From positions 1 through 18,758 of the forward strand of contig DOKP01000044.1 in the NCBI GenBank assembly GCA_003510795.1: a stretch of DNA of 18,758 nt, read 5' to 3'. This stretch comes from Candidatus Moraniibacteriota bacterium. GTDB taxonomy: Bacteria > Patescibacteriota > Minisyncoccia > Moranbacterales > UBA9337. Below the pieces are notes generated by a model. The model was not told the DNA's origin and searched no databases. It worked only from the letters and a program-made list of their open reading frames with translations. Below are positions 1 to 6,796 of this stretch, piece after piece (positions within the stretch are counted from its first letter, which is position 1; each line of letters starts with the position of its first letter). A program made the translations under genes and the position numbers.

Positions 1-57
1 GACATTATCATGTATTTATGACACAGCAACTCGCTTAATATAAAATTAAGATTAAAA

Positions 58-89
58 AAACATTTACATACATAAGTACGTAAATGTTT
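58..89 (-). terminator. Terminator of the ATPase/small-partner operon
   Basis: AAACATTTAC (58-67) and GTAAATGTTT (80-89) form a perfect 10-bp stem around a 12-nt loop. Read on the minus strand, the stem is followed by seven T residues (TTTTTTTAAT). It starts 14 bp after the stop of the 78-residue gene, where a factor-independent terminator is expected. The stem is AT-rich, so it may be weak. On the plus strand only four T follow. Confidence 0.7.
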
Positions 90-103
90 TGGATCTTCAA
101 TAG

Positions 104-340
104 TTAAACATTCTGAGACTCAATATAGTTTTCAACTCTACATTTTAGCTCATATATTTCATGAGCAATTTTTACTCCCGTAGAATTCTTAATTTTTGCC
201 ATTGTATTATCTATTGAATTTACTTTAATCTCACCTTCCATCCCATATTGTGGGCCACACTTATTCATAGATTTTACTATCCACTTCCAATCGTCTCTCA
301 GTTCTTTGGGAAATTTTTGTTTTATCGTTATTTTCTTCAT
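104..340 (-). CDS. Small (78 aa) partner protein of the AAA ATPase
   Basis: I do not recognise this family. The protein is short and basic at its N-terminus (KKITIKQKFPKELRDDWKWIVK), with no membrane segment or zinc motif, and probably mostly helical at both ends. Its ATG overlaps the TGA of the upstream ATPase gene in an ATGA (337-340), so the two are almost certainly translationally coupled and made in a fixed ratio. A terminator follows directly, so the operon has only these two genes. AAA ATPases of the RloA/AbiL kind often have a downstream nuclease-like partner of about 200 residues; this protein is much too short for that. A toxin, an inhibitor or a subunit of the ATPase are all possible; the sequence alone does not decide. 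Confidence 0.75.
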   Translation of the reverse strand: MKKITIKQKFPKELRDDWKWIVKSMNKCGPQYGMEGEIKVNSIDNTMAKIKNSTGVKIAHEIYELKCRVENYIESQNV

Positions 341-1569
341 AATAACTGCTTTAATTTATGATCAAAGGCTACAGCGTCAGAAATTCCACCTAGCATGCCG
401 AGTCTATATTTCTTTTTTAAGTTGTCTCTTTTTTTCAAGTCTTCAATCTCTGATAATTTATAAACGGCAGAACTAGAATCCATCTTTTCCACAATGTAGG
501 CCTGATCTAACTCAAGTAAATCGAAAGTCTCATGATTATGTGAAGCAAAAAATAATTGTGCATTCTTTGCGTTGAATTCTTCGTTCTTAAAAATGGAAAG
601 TAGTGCAAGTTCTACATCAGGATGATAAAATCTATTCGTTTCATCATAAATAACAATACCTCCTTTTTTAAAGGCGCTTAAAATATCATATATATAAGCA
701 AATAATTCTCTGGTACCTGCTGACTCTTGCATGATATCGATACTCCCCGAGAAATTTTTATGGCTTACTTTAATAGAGATAGCGTTATTATCAGTGTTTA
801 CCTCTAGGCCATCAATGGAATCATCGAAACAACTCATCATTCCTTTTGTAGTTTCTAAAAATTCCTCTTTTCTATCTTTTGTATAAGAATTCAATGTAAG
901 TGCCCTGTTTAGAATTGCTACTTGTGAAGGTATCATAGCATCTAATCCGTCAATCTTAAGAAAAAAAGAATCTCTGTGATTTACAAAATCAACCATAGCT
1001 TTCGCTCCAATATTAATCAAATGTGAAACAAAGGTCTGGTATTTTTGAATATTTATATTATCTAAATAATTTTTATATTCTTTATACTCAGGACCAAAAC
1101 TTATGCCCAATCCCTTTCTCGTGAAAATTTCTTTTGGCTTTGCCGATTTCAAATTAAGAGTAATGAGATACAGACTCTCCTTTATTATATCGTTTCCATT
1201 TTTAATTTCTAAATCATATATATAATAGTTATCACCAAATAAAAAATCTATACCTAATTTTGTAGGCTTATCTTTGAAATTTTTGTGCACGTTAGGATGG
1301 CATAACATAACTCCACCAGCAAAACTTTGAGGTGAAATACTTTGAGGTGAAGACACTGTATACATCATACGGATAAGACCAACCATTGAGCCCAATATGT
1401 TACTCTTACCACTTGCATTTGCGCCAAAAAATCCATTTATTAGTGATATTTTTTCATTCTTTTTGTATGGGAAATATCCCACTTCTTTTTTTGCGCCTCC
1501 CTTTGTGAAATTCAACTCTATTTCTTCACCCACAGAATAAAAATTACCAACTCTTAATTTTGTTATCAT
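337..1569 (-). CDS. AAA family ATPase, OLD/RloA/AbiL-like (AAA_21 type)
   Basis: An SMC/ABC-type ATPase of 410 residues with all core motifs. The N-terminus (TKLRVGNFYSVGEE) is the usual opening beta strand. Walker A is GANASGKS at 49-56. An ABC-like signature, ESAGTRE, lies at 282-288. Walker B is IVIYDETN with D309 and E310, followed by the HPD that is common in this group. A switch histidine sits in ASHNHE (about 342-347). The long insert between Walker A and the signature has no recognised nuclease motif, and there is no C-terminal TOPRIM domain, so it is not a full OLD nuclease. Proteins of this type are often found in phage-defence or abortive-infection modules (RloA, AbiL); that role is inferred here. 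A consensus promoter lies just upstream. No Shine-Dalgarno site is visible. The DNA is more AT-rich than the polysaccharide locus, which would fit horizontal acquisition. Confidence 0.9.
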   Translation of the reverse strand: MITKLRVGNFYSVGEEIELNFTKGGAKKEVGYFPYKKNEKISLINGFFGANASGKSNILGSMVGLIRMMYTVSSPQSISPQSFAGGVMLCHPNVHKNFKDKPTKLGIDFLFGDNYYIYDLEIKNGNDIIKESLYLITLNLKSAKPKEIFTRKGLGISFGPEYKEYKNYLDNINIQKYQTFVSHLINIGAKAMVDFVNHRDSFFLKIDGLDAMIPSQVAILNRALTLNSYTKDRKEEFLETTKGMMSCFDDSIDGLEVNTDNNAISIKVSHKNFSGSIDIMQESAGTRELFAYIYDILSAFKKGGIVIYDETNRFYHPDVELALLSIFKNEEFNAKNAQLFFASHNHETFDLLELDQAYIVEKMDSSSAVYKLSEIEDLKKRDNLKKKYRLGMLGGISDAVAFDHKLKQLL

Positions 1570-1602
1570 ATATTATATTTAACAAATTATTGTCATATTA
1601 AT

Positions 1603-1631
1603 AGTATAATATACACTAAAATAAATGTCAA
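1603..1631 (-). promoter_or_regulatory. Sigma-70 promoter of the ATPase operon
   Basis: On the minus strand, TTGACA (1631-1626) is followed by 17 nt and TATACT (1608-1603). This is a full -35 consensus and one mismatch in the -10. It predicts a short leader of about 25-30 nt before the ATG at 1569. Such a strong promoter suggests constitutive expression. Confidence 0.75.
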
Positions 1632-1719
1632 GTTTATTTTTTAACACTTTTATGGCATATTTTGTTAATAACGCTGAAATACCTCTAACGAAGTAATTCA
1701 CCTGCAAAATATAAAAACA

Positions 1720-2331
1720 CTACCCCAAAAGAAAACTATAATGTTTTTTTATAAATTCTTCAGCTTTATTTTGAATTCCTTCTTGCTCCAATAAAAAAAG
1801 ATTTTTATTGCCAAACTTTTTAGTTTCTTCTGATATTAAACTTTTTGAAAAAATAATAATTTGTTCACTTCCCATATCCTCCGCTACATAAGGCTCTTCA
1901 ATCATTCCAATTTTTCGATAAAGTTGGACGGCTGCATTATTACTTTCTAAATCAGTATATAATCTAAAATTTTTGTAACCCATTTCCCTAGCTTTTTCCA
2001 TTGTCCAAGATAATATCTTTTTTCTATATCCCTTTCCCTGTTTTTCAGGCAGTACTCCATACCATCCACACCAAGCATCTTGAGGATATTCAAAATACGA
2101 ATAAATTCCCGTAATGCCCACCACCTCATCAGTTTCATCTTTGCAAATCCACCCATCCAATACATCTCTAAAACTTTTATTTTCACAAATTTCTTTAATC
2201 TTGCTTCTATCAACATATGTTATTAAATTCAGAGCTCCATTTTCTGTCGGAAAAATTGTATTTTGAATTTCAATAGCTAATTTTAAATTATCCATCGAAA
2301 CCTTTTCATATTTTAAAATTGAATCATTCAT
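1720..2331 (-). CDS. GNAT family N-acetyltransferase
   Basis: A 203-residue GCN5-related acetyltransferase, which moves an acetyl group from acetyl-CoA to an amine. The acetyl-CoA pyrophosphate loop is QGKGYR at 98-103, within the strand-turn-helix VLPEKQGKGYRKKIL. The second conserved block is NNAAVQLYRKIG at 131-142, the usual C-terminal helix that contacts CoA. The region before the loop (GWICKDETDEVVGITGIY) fits strands beta2 to beta4. After the GNAT fold there is a tail of about 40 residues (from about 165) of unknown role, rich in charged residues. The substrate cannot be named. The gene stands alone, with its own promoter upstream and no clear terminator after it. Confidence 0.88.
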   Translation of the reverse strand: MNDSILKYEKVSMDNLKLAIEIQNTIFPTENGALNLITYVDRSKIKEICENKSFRDVLDGWICKDETDEVVGITGIYSYFEYPQDAWCGWYGVLPEKQGKGYRKKILSWTMEKAREMGYKNFRLYTDLESNNAAVQLYRKIGMIEEPYVAEDMGSEQIIIFSKSLISEETKKFGNKNLFLLEQEGIQNKAEEFIKKHYSFLLG

Positions 2332-2383
2332 ATTCTAAAAATATTATCCACCCTAATTAATAAATTGTGGATTAATTTAACTA

Positions 2384-2412
2384 AAATTACCACGGATTAA
2401 TTATAAAATCAA
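2384..2412 (-). promoter_or_regulatory. Promoter of the GNAT gene
   Basis: On the minus strand, TTGATT (2412-2407) is followed by 17 nt and TAATTT (2389-2384), with TGG just before the -10 (extended -10 form). GGATTAATT occurs on the plus strand at 2369-2377 and 2394-2402, 25 bp apart, on either side of the -10; this could be an operator, but the region is AT-rich and chance is possible. Confidence 0.45.
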
Positions 2413-2430
2413 TAAATGAAATCAAAAAAG

Positions 2431-2463
2431 AACCCTGCGTGAAGTCATTAGACTTGCAGGGTT
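2431..2463 (-). terminator. Strong terminator of the zinc-ribbon gene operon
   Basis: AACCCTGC (2431-2438) pairs with GCAGGGTT (2456-2463). An inner stem AAGTC/GACTT closes an ATTA loop, with a 3-nt bulge (GTG) between the stems. On the minus strand the hairpin is followed by CTTTTTTG. It lies 21 bp past the stop of the gene at 2484. Confidence 0.9.
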
Positions 2464-2483
2464 CCGCCTCCTATAAGAAAAGA

Positions 2484-2846
2484 TTATGTTGTATCATATT
2501 CATGACCGCAATTTTTACATTTGTGGATGTGCACCCGATCCCCGCCATATAGCTCCTGGTGATCGGGGGCCATCTTCCCTCCGCATTTCCAACATTGCAT
2601 GAAAGGATGATATATGGGCTTATCCAAGCAACACAAAGTGCAATGAAAGTGCTTGATAACATCATCTCCTCTTCCCCTTTCGTCAACACGAGGAGCGTAA
2701 GTTTTATCATACCCCATCACGTTTTCGAAAGAATGATCGCAAATTTTTTGCATCTCTGCAATCTCTCTTTGCAGGTCAATTATCAGCCCCTCGACGACTT
2801 TAGCCCTTTCCCAAAGTACTGGCGGTGTATTTTTCTCATCAAACAT
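2484..2846 (-). CDS. Small protein with coiled-coil start and zinc-ribbon-like cysteines
   Basis: A 120-residue protein that I do not recognise as a named family. Residues 12-36 (RAKVVEGLIIDLQREIAEMQ) should form an amphipathic helix or coiled coil. Three CxxC knuckles follow: C69-x2-C72 (with C73 next), C85-WK-C88 and C110-KN-C113, the last as CKNCGHEY, which is typical of zinc ribbons. The protein probably binds one or two zinc ions and may bind nucleic acid or act as a structural adaptor. The start is set by AAGGAGG (2860-2854) seven nt before the ATG. It lies 15 bp after the stop of the 150-residue gene, so the two are one operon, ended by the strong hairpin at 2431-2463. Confidence 0.8.
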   Translation of the reverse strand: MFDEKNTPPVLWERAKVVEGLIIDLQREIAEMQKICDHSFENVMGYDKTYAPRVDERGRGDDVIKHFHCTLCCLDKPIYHPFMQCWKCGGKMAPDHQELYGGDRVHIHKCKNCGHEYDTT

Positions 2847-2861
2847 TTCATTCCCTCCTTT

Positions 2862-3314
2862 TTATACCGAACGATCCGGCAGGGTGTTAAGTTTTGCTAA
2901 AATTTCAGAAAGAAGATGTGATTTCTTCGCTAGCTCCGCAGCATGACCTAATTTAACAGTCACGCCAGGACAGCAGACTTTTTCACTGTCGCAAAGGTGT
3001 CTGTCTATAATTTCCCCTGCGACCATTCCTTTTCTGATAACAATTTCACCGATGGTCATATTCTTTTGGAAACAAGCCAGATAGGCTTTTTGATATACCA
3101 AGACGCCCGATAACCAATCAATGGCTTCATCCTGAGTCATATCGGCGGGAATATCTCCCTCTCCTTTTTTGAATTGCGCCAATCTTTTCTCTATCTCAGA
3201 TATTTCCTCGATGAAATATCCGATCGGATCAACAGCCTTAATGCCTTTTGCAAGCGAGACTGCTTCAACGTGTTTTTTGGCATCGACCAATGTTACTTTG
3301 TTAAGTTCTGGCAT
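2862..3314 (-). CDS. Hypothetical protein (150 aa), first gene of an operon with the zinc-ribbon gene
   Basis: No recognised domain. The frame is open up to 3374, but AGAGGA about 8 nt before the ATG at 3314 makes MPELNKV the likely start; the extra 20 residues upstream read like non-coding sequence. The protein looks soluble and helical, with no signal peptide. A C-terminal stretch around residues 106-116 (DRHLCDSEKVCCPG) contains a His and three Cys that could bind a metal or form a redox site. The neighbour 15 bp downstream also carries Cys pairs, so a shared metal-related role is possible but unproven. A promoter lies upstream near 3450-3475. Confidence 0.75.
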   Translation of the reverse strand: MPELNKVTLVDAKKHVEAVSLAKGIKAVDPIGYFIEEISEIEKRLAQFKKGEGDIPADMTQDEAIDWLSGVLVYQKAYLACFQKNMTIGEIVIRKGMVAGEIIDRHLCDSEKVCCPGVTVKLGHAAELAKKSHLLSEILAKLNTLPDRSV

Positions 3315-3446
3315 GATAGTTTCCTCTCTTTGAGATTTTTGAAATAGATTGCGTTTCTTCACACAAACCCACAATCAAATAATCAACGATTTTAATTACT
3401 TAACTGTAAGTTTGTGGAATATAAAAATAAAAAGAACTGATATGAT

Positions 3447-3475
3447 AAATTAGCACATAATCAAAAATTGGTCAA
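3447..3475 (-). promoter_or_regulatory. Likely promoter of the 3314/2846 operon
   Basis: On the minus strand, TTGACC (3475-3470) is followed by 17 nt and TAATTT (3452-3447), with TGC before the -10 (extended -10). It predicts a leader of about 125 nt before the ATG at 3314. The DNA here is AT-rich, so other -10 choices exist. Confidence 0.45.
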
Positions 3476-3516
3476 TCTCTCTTTTAAAAAAAATCTTCGT
3501 AAATTTTCTAATTAAA

Positions 3517-3549
3517 AAAGCTGGTAACCATAACGATGGTCCCAGCTTT
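3517..3549 (-). terminator. Terminator of the 262-residue protein gene
   Basis: AAAGCTGG (3517-3524) pairs with CCAGCTTT (3542-3549), and ACCAT/ATGGT extends the stem inside, closing an AACG loop. On the minus strand it ends in TTTTTT. It lies 27 bp past the stop at 3577. Confidence 0.85.
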
Positions 3550-3576
3550 ATCTTGCGCAGTCAAACTTGACTGTTT

Positions 3577-4365
3577 TTATTTTTTATTTTTTTCTACGCC
3601 GATTGCCAAACAGCTCTTGGCAAAACCCGCGACTAGTTCTTCGGCAAGAATTTCCGAAAAATCATCTCGGCCTTCTATGAGTCCTCGCTCAAAAACTTTC
3701 ATGGTCATCAAGGCGGAAAAGTTATGGCCACTGAGATTGCCAGCGACAAATTTTCTGACAAATTTTTCATAAAAATCTTGCTTCTTTTTGTTTGCCGATA
3801 GAAAATCGAGAAATTTTCTAAGGAATGCCTCACCCTCTGCATTTCTTTCTCTGCTTAGGCCACCCAAAAAAGCAAGTTGTTTCACAACTTCATTGACGTC
3901 TAAGCCAAGAATTTCTCCTCCCAAATCGACCCTCTGTCCAAAGGGAACAAAGGTGCCATCGGAAACTACTTTCAAATTTGCACCCATCACAAATATGGGC
4001 ACTCCAAAGCCGGGTAGCATATTATTGTTTCCGATTGTTTTTAGTGTTGTCCAATACATCCTTTCGGCATGATTTTCTGCAATACTGAGATGCTTCTTTC
4101 TATCCAGGCTGATGATATCGATCATAACAATTTCGCCAAAGTTATGGAATCTCAGACTAAGAATATACGGTTGCTTCTCTTTGGCTTGATTGCCATTTTC
4201 GATAAAAATACGGATAAAAATTGGAATAGTGCTACCAATTTTTTTTTCTCCGCTAGAAATTGCAAAACATCTGCTGATATTTTCACCTCTTACATTCTGA
4301 TAGGCTTCTTGAAAAGATTCTTCAAGAAAAGTATGCCTTAATTCCTCGCCACCGATAATTCTCAT
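3577..4365 (-). CDS. Hypothetical protein (262 aa)
   Basis: I cannot assign a family. The protein appears soluble: there is no signal peptide or membrane helix. The N-terminal half is strand-rich (IPIFIRIFIENG, YILSLRFHNFGEIVMIDIISLD), and the C-terminal half is helical and charged (GLSRERNAEGEAFLRKFLDFLSANKKKQDFYEKF). An AAGGA element lies 6 nt before the ATG at 4365. The gene has its own terminator and lies 126 bp from rsgA on the same strand, with a possible promoter (4435-4463) and a palindrome (4404-4421) between them. Nothing in the sequence points to a reaction or a partner. Confidence 0.75.
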   Translation of the reverse strand: MRIIGGEELRHTFLEESFQEAYQNVRGENISRCFAISSGEKKIGSTIPIFIRIFIENGNQAKEKQPYILSLRFHNFGEIVMIDIISLDRKKHLSIAENHAERMYWTTLKTIGNNNMLPGFGVPIFVMGANLKVVSDGTFVPFGQRVDLGGEILGLDVNEVVKQLAFLGGLSRERNAEGEAFLRKFLDFLSANKKKQDFYEKFVRKFVAGNLSGHNFSALMTMKVFERGLIEGRDDFSEILAEELVAGFAKSCLAIGVEKNKK

Positions 4366-4403
4366 AATTTCCTTCTCTTACTCTCTTTTGCTTTTTGATA
4401 AAA

Positions 4404-4421
4404 CAGAACAATTTTGTTCTG
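4404..4421. repeat. 18-bp perfect palindromic hairpin in the leader of the 4365 gene
   Basis: CAGAACA and TGTTCTG flank the spacer ATTT. It lies between rsgA and the next gene, about where transcripts from the predicted promoter at 4435-4463 would begin. On the minus strand it is followed by TTTTATC. It could be an operator, a leader hairpin, or a weak terminator for rsgA. Confidence 0.5.
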
Positions 4422-4434
4422 CGGACTAAAAACT

Positions 4435-4463
4435 AGCTTAATACATTACCTCTAACATGTCAA
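4435..4463 (-). promoter_or_regulatory. Possible promoter of the 262-residue protein gene
   Basis: On the minus strand, TTGACA (4463-4458) has the full -35 consensus. Seventeen nt further is TAAGCT (4440-4435), which keeps only the T, A and final T of the -10. The -35 is convincing; the -10 is weak. Confidence 0.4.
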
Positions 4464-4491
4464 CGCAAAATACAATATTTGCACACGGAGC

Positions 4492-5580
4492 TTAATAATC
4501 TTTGTGTCCAAAATTCTTTAAATCTTTTTTGGTATTCTTAATAAACTTTCCGAACTGACGATTTTTGGCTTTCTTTTCAAACTGAGTCATTTCATAATGC
4601 TCTGTTTCTTTTTTAAGATTGATGTAATTTGTATATTTATCTTTATCTATTTGCCCAGTTTCTAGTGCTGTTAATACTGCGCAATCAGGTTCATGAATAT
4701 GAGTGCAATCAACGTATTTGCACTTCTTTGCTAGCGCTGTTAATTCATCAAATAAATCATCAATGCCCGCTCCCACGTCGGTCATCCCCACTTCCCTCAC
4801 TCCAGGATTATCAATTACAATTCCTCCGCCTGACAAAAAATACATTTCTCGCGTAGTGGTCGCATGCTTACCTCTTCCTGAGCGCTCTCCAATGTTTTCA
4901 GTTTTTATAATTTCTTCTCCCAACAGTTTATTAATAAGAGATGATTTTCCTACGCCCGATGAACCCAAAAAACAATAAGTTTTATTTTTGATAATATATT
5001 TCTTGAGGCGCGCTAAACCTTCTTCAGTTAAGTTGCTAGTGGGGATAATTTCTGCGTCGCCAAGTCTGTTTTTTATTTCCGTTAACTTTAATTCTAATTC
5101 TTCTGGCGAAATCAAATCTATTTTATTAAGGATAACGACTGCTTGAATTTTTCCATCTCGAGCAATAGCTAGATATCTTTCGATACGATTTAAGTTATAA
5201 TCCCTGTCCACCGATTCAACCACAAAAGCCGTATCAATATTGGTAGCAATGACTTGAGTTTCATCTTTACCGCTATGTTTTCTTTTTATAATTGTTTTTC
5301 TGGGCAGTACTTTTTGGATTATGGCTTCTTTTTCTCCTGATTCAGCAAACGCCACCCAATCGCCCACGGCCGGATAATCTTCTTGCGACATTGCTTTAAA
5401 AATTTGTTTGCCGGTTATTTTTGCCAGATATTCACCCTTGGTATTTTTAATTTTATAAGCTCCCTTGTACTGAGCAATTACTCGCGCAATTTCAAAATCG
5501 CCCAATCCAAGTTTCTCGCGATTAGTTTGGAAAAATTCATCCCACCCCAAATATTCAATTGTTATTATTTTTTCTTCCAT
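4492..5580 (-). CDS. rsgA: Ribosome small-subunit-dependent GTPase RsgA
   Basis: RsgA is a circularly permuted GTPase that helps late maturation of the 30S ribosomal subunit in the cytoplasm. The 362 residues show the family order. An OB-fold lies at about 30-110 (around AVGDWVAF). The G4 motif NKID is at 152-155 and comes before the P-loop GSSGVGKS at 206-213. The switch region (RSGRGKHATTTRE) follows, then G3 as DNPG at 257-260. The zinc knuckle is C287, C292, H294 and C300, in CKYVDCTHIHEPDC. The length is normal for the family. There is no Shine-Dalgarno site. TAAAAT preceded by TGG sits 7 nt before the ATG, so the mRNA could be nearly leaderless. The first codons reappear almost exactly near 16853-16879 (see findings). 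Confidence 0.97.
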   Translation of the reverse strand: MEEKIITIEYLGWDEFFQTNREKLGLGDFEIARVIAQYKGAYKIKNTKGEYLAKITGKQIFKAMSQEDYPAVGDWVAFAESGEKEAIIQKVLPRKTIIKRKHSGKDETQVIATNIDTAFVVESVDRDYNLNRIERYLAIARDGKIQAVVILNKIDLISPEELELKLTEIKNRLGDAEIIPTSNLTEEGLARLKKYIIKNKTYCFLGSSGVGKSSLINKLLGEEIIKTENIGERSGRGKHATTTREMYFLSGGGIVIDNPGVREVGMTDVGAGIDDLFDELTALAKKCKYVDCTHIHEPDCAVLTALETGQIDKDKYTNYINLKKETEHYEMTQFEKKAKNRQFGKFIKNTKKDLKNFGHKDY

Positions 5581-5587
5581 GTTTAGT

Positions 5588-5593
5588 ATTTTA
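5588..5593 (-). promoter_or_regulatory. Possible extended -10 of rsgA (near-leaderless mRNA)
   Basis: On the minus strand, TGG-TAAAAT lies only 7 nt before the rsgA ATG, so transcription would begin at or next to the start codon. No good -35 is present at the right distance. Weakly supported. Confidence 0.25.
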
Positions 5594-5675
5594 CCATCAA
5601 AGCTCTCAATATCCTACTCGGGCATAAGCAATATAGCTTCAAATAAGTCCCAAAAGTCTTCATTTTAAACCTTAT

Positions 5676-5722
5676 AGGACTTACGCGTTTGAGACAAGAC
5701 AATATTCAAACGCGTAAGTCCT
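5676..5722. repeat. 47-bp REP/MITE-like element: perfect 17-bp inverted repeat with 13-nt loop
   Basis: AGGACTTACGCGTTTGA (5676-5692) and its exact reverse complement (5706-5722) flank 13 nt. It lies in the divergent region between rsgA and the polysaccharide operon. Neither strand has a T-run after it, so it is not a standard terminator, and it contains no promoter boxes. Its GC content is higher than the flanks. The short sequences outside the arms (CCTTAT on the left, CCTTAA on the right) resemble each other and may be a decayed target duplication. A REP-type repeat, or the remnant of a small non-autonomous element, is the best guess. Confidence 0.7.
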
Positions 5723-5740
5723 GCCTTAAATAAAATTAAA

Positions 5741-5769
5741 TTGACTATTTCCAAAAAAAGCTATAAAAT
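5741..5769 (+). promoter_or_regulatory. Promoter of the polysaccharide operon
   Basis: TTGACT (5741-5746), 17 nt, TAAAAT (5764-5769). It predicts a leader of about 55 nt before the ATG at 5830. No other clear promoter is seen before the next two genes, so the three genes probably share this one. Confidence 0.6.
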
Positions 5770-5829
5770 TAAAGTGCTTATAGTGTTCTATGCCGTTAGT
5801 TTTTAGATAATCAACCTAAATTCAAAACT

Positions 5830-6753
5830 ATGGAAACACGAGAAACTACAAAAAACCCAATTATTCCTGTTAATATTAATAAGAAAAAAATTTCCATAAT
5901 CGGCTCCGGCTTTGTGGGAAAAGCCGCTGGGAAAGGCTTTCTGAGCCTGGGCCATGATGTAACCTTTGTTGATATTAACACCATTCTTATTGAATCTCTC
6001 AATAAGGAAGGCTTAGAGGCGTGCAATATCGGAGCAAGTTGCTCCAATGATCGCGACATTTACGTGGTCAGCGTCCTTACTCCAACTATTAATGATCACC
6101 TAGATTTTCGTTTTATTGATTCCGCCCTAGCTAGCCTCGGACGCGTCCTTAAAAGTAATGCCAACTGGCCCTTGATAATAATCCGCTCCACCGTCCCTCC
6201 GGGAACAGTGGAAAAGCGCTTTGCTCCAATTCTGGAAAAATATTCTGACAAAAAAGCGGATAAGGATTTTGGCATTGCTATGAACCCTGAATTTCTTCGC
6301 GAGGTTAGCGCTGAAGAAGATTTCATGCATCCTTGGATTGTCATCCTTGGCAGCCGCGAACCCAGAGTCGCTCAAATTCTCCAGGAGCTCTATCAACCTT
6401 TCAACTCACCCATCATTCACATGACTATCAAAGAAGCTGAGATGATGAAATACGTGCACAACATCTATAACGCCAATAAAATCTCTTTCTTCAATGAGAT
6501 GCGCCTCGTAGCTGAATCAGCCGGGGTTGATGCTGATAAGATTTTTGAAGCTGTGGTTGAAAGCGCTGAGGCTTCTTGGAATAAAAAATATGGCATCCGA
6601 AATTTCGGGCCATTTGATGGTTCTTGCTTGCCCAAAGACACGTTAGCCTTCTTGAATTGGGCTAACGAAAAAACAAAAAAGAAAATGCCCCTCTTGCACG
6701 CTGTTATCAAAATCAACGAGCATCTGAAAGAAAAAGAATACTTGGGATATTAA
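5830..6753 (+). CDS. Short UDP-glucose/GDP-mannose dehydrogenase family protein (AlgD/Ugd-like, no C-terminal domain)
   Basis: Family members oxidise UDP-glucose or GDP-mannose twice with NAD+ to give the uronate donor for polysaccharide synthesis. Seen here: the NAD-binding GSGFVG at 25-30 with D48 at the end of strand 2; TVPPGT at 121-126; NPEFLRE at 152-158; KYVHN at 207-211, giving the conserved Lys and Asn; and the catalytic cysteine C266 in GSCLPKD, at nearly the position expected for AlgD. Two things are odd. At 307 residues it ends after the central helical domain and lacks the roughly 130-residue C-terminal nucleotide-sugar-binding domain. A loop after the Rossmann start (the usual YEPGLEELL part) is also missing. 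No remnant of the lost domain lies in the 43 bp before the next gene. Context favours a role in supplying sugar for the downstream synthase. The choice between UDP-glucose and GDP-mannose cannot be made from sequence. Confidence 0.85.
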   Translation: METRETTKNPIIPVNINKKKISIIGSGFVGKAAGKGFLSLGHDVTFVDINTILIESLNKEGLEACNIGASCSNDRDIYVVSVLTPTINDHLDFRFIDSALASLGRVLKSNANWPLIIIRSTVPPGTVEKRFAPILEKYSDKKADKDFGIAMNPEFLREVSAEEDFMHPWIVILGSREPRVAQILQELYQPFNSPIIHMTIKEAEMMKYVHNIYNANKISFFNEMRLVAESAGVDADKIFEAVVESAEASWNKKYGIRNFGPFDGSCLPKDTLAFLNWANEKTKKKMPLLHAVIKINEHLKEKEYLGY

Positions 6754-6796
6754 AATCCCATATCGATGTTGTTTTATCCATTAAAAGAATAATTTT

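Noticed and set aside
3315..3374. 20-residue extension of the 150-residue protein
   Set aside because: The Shine-Dalgarno site directly precedes the inner ATG at 3314.
3558..3573. Second terminator (CAGTCAA/TTGACTG)
   Set aside because: No plus-strand gene precedes it and no T-run follows on the minus strand; the hairpin at 3517-3549 is the better terminator.
4404..4421. LexA/SOS box
   Set aside because: GAAC and GTTC are separated by 6 nt, whereas the Gram-positive SOS box needs 4, and no SOS gene is next to it.
5676..5722. Complete insertion sequence
   Set aside because: Only 13 nt lie between the arms; there is no transposase.
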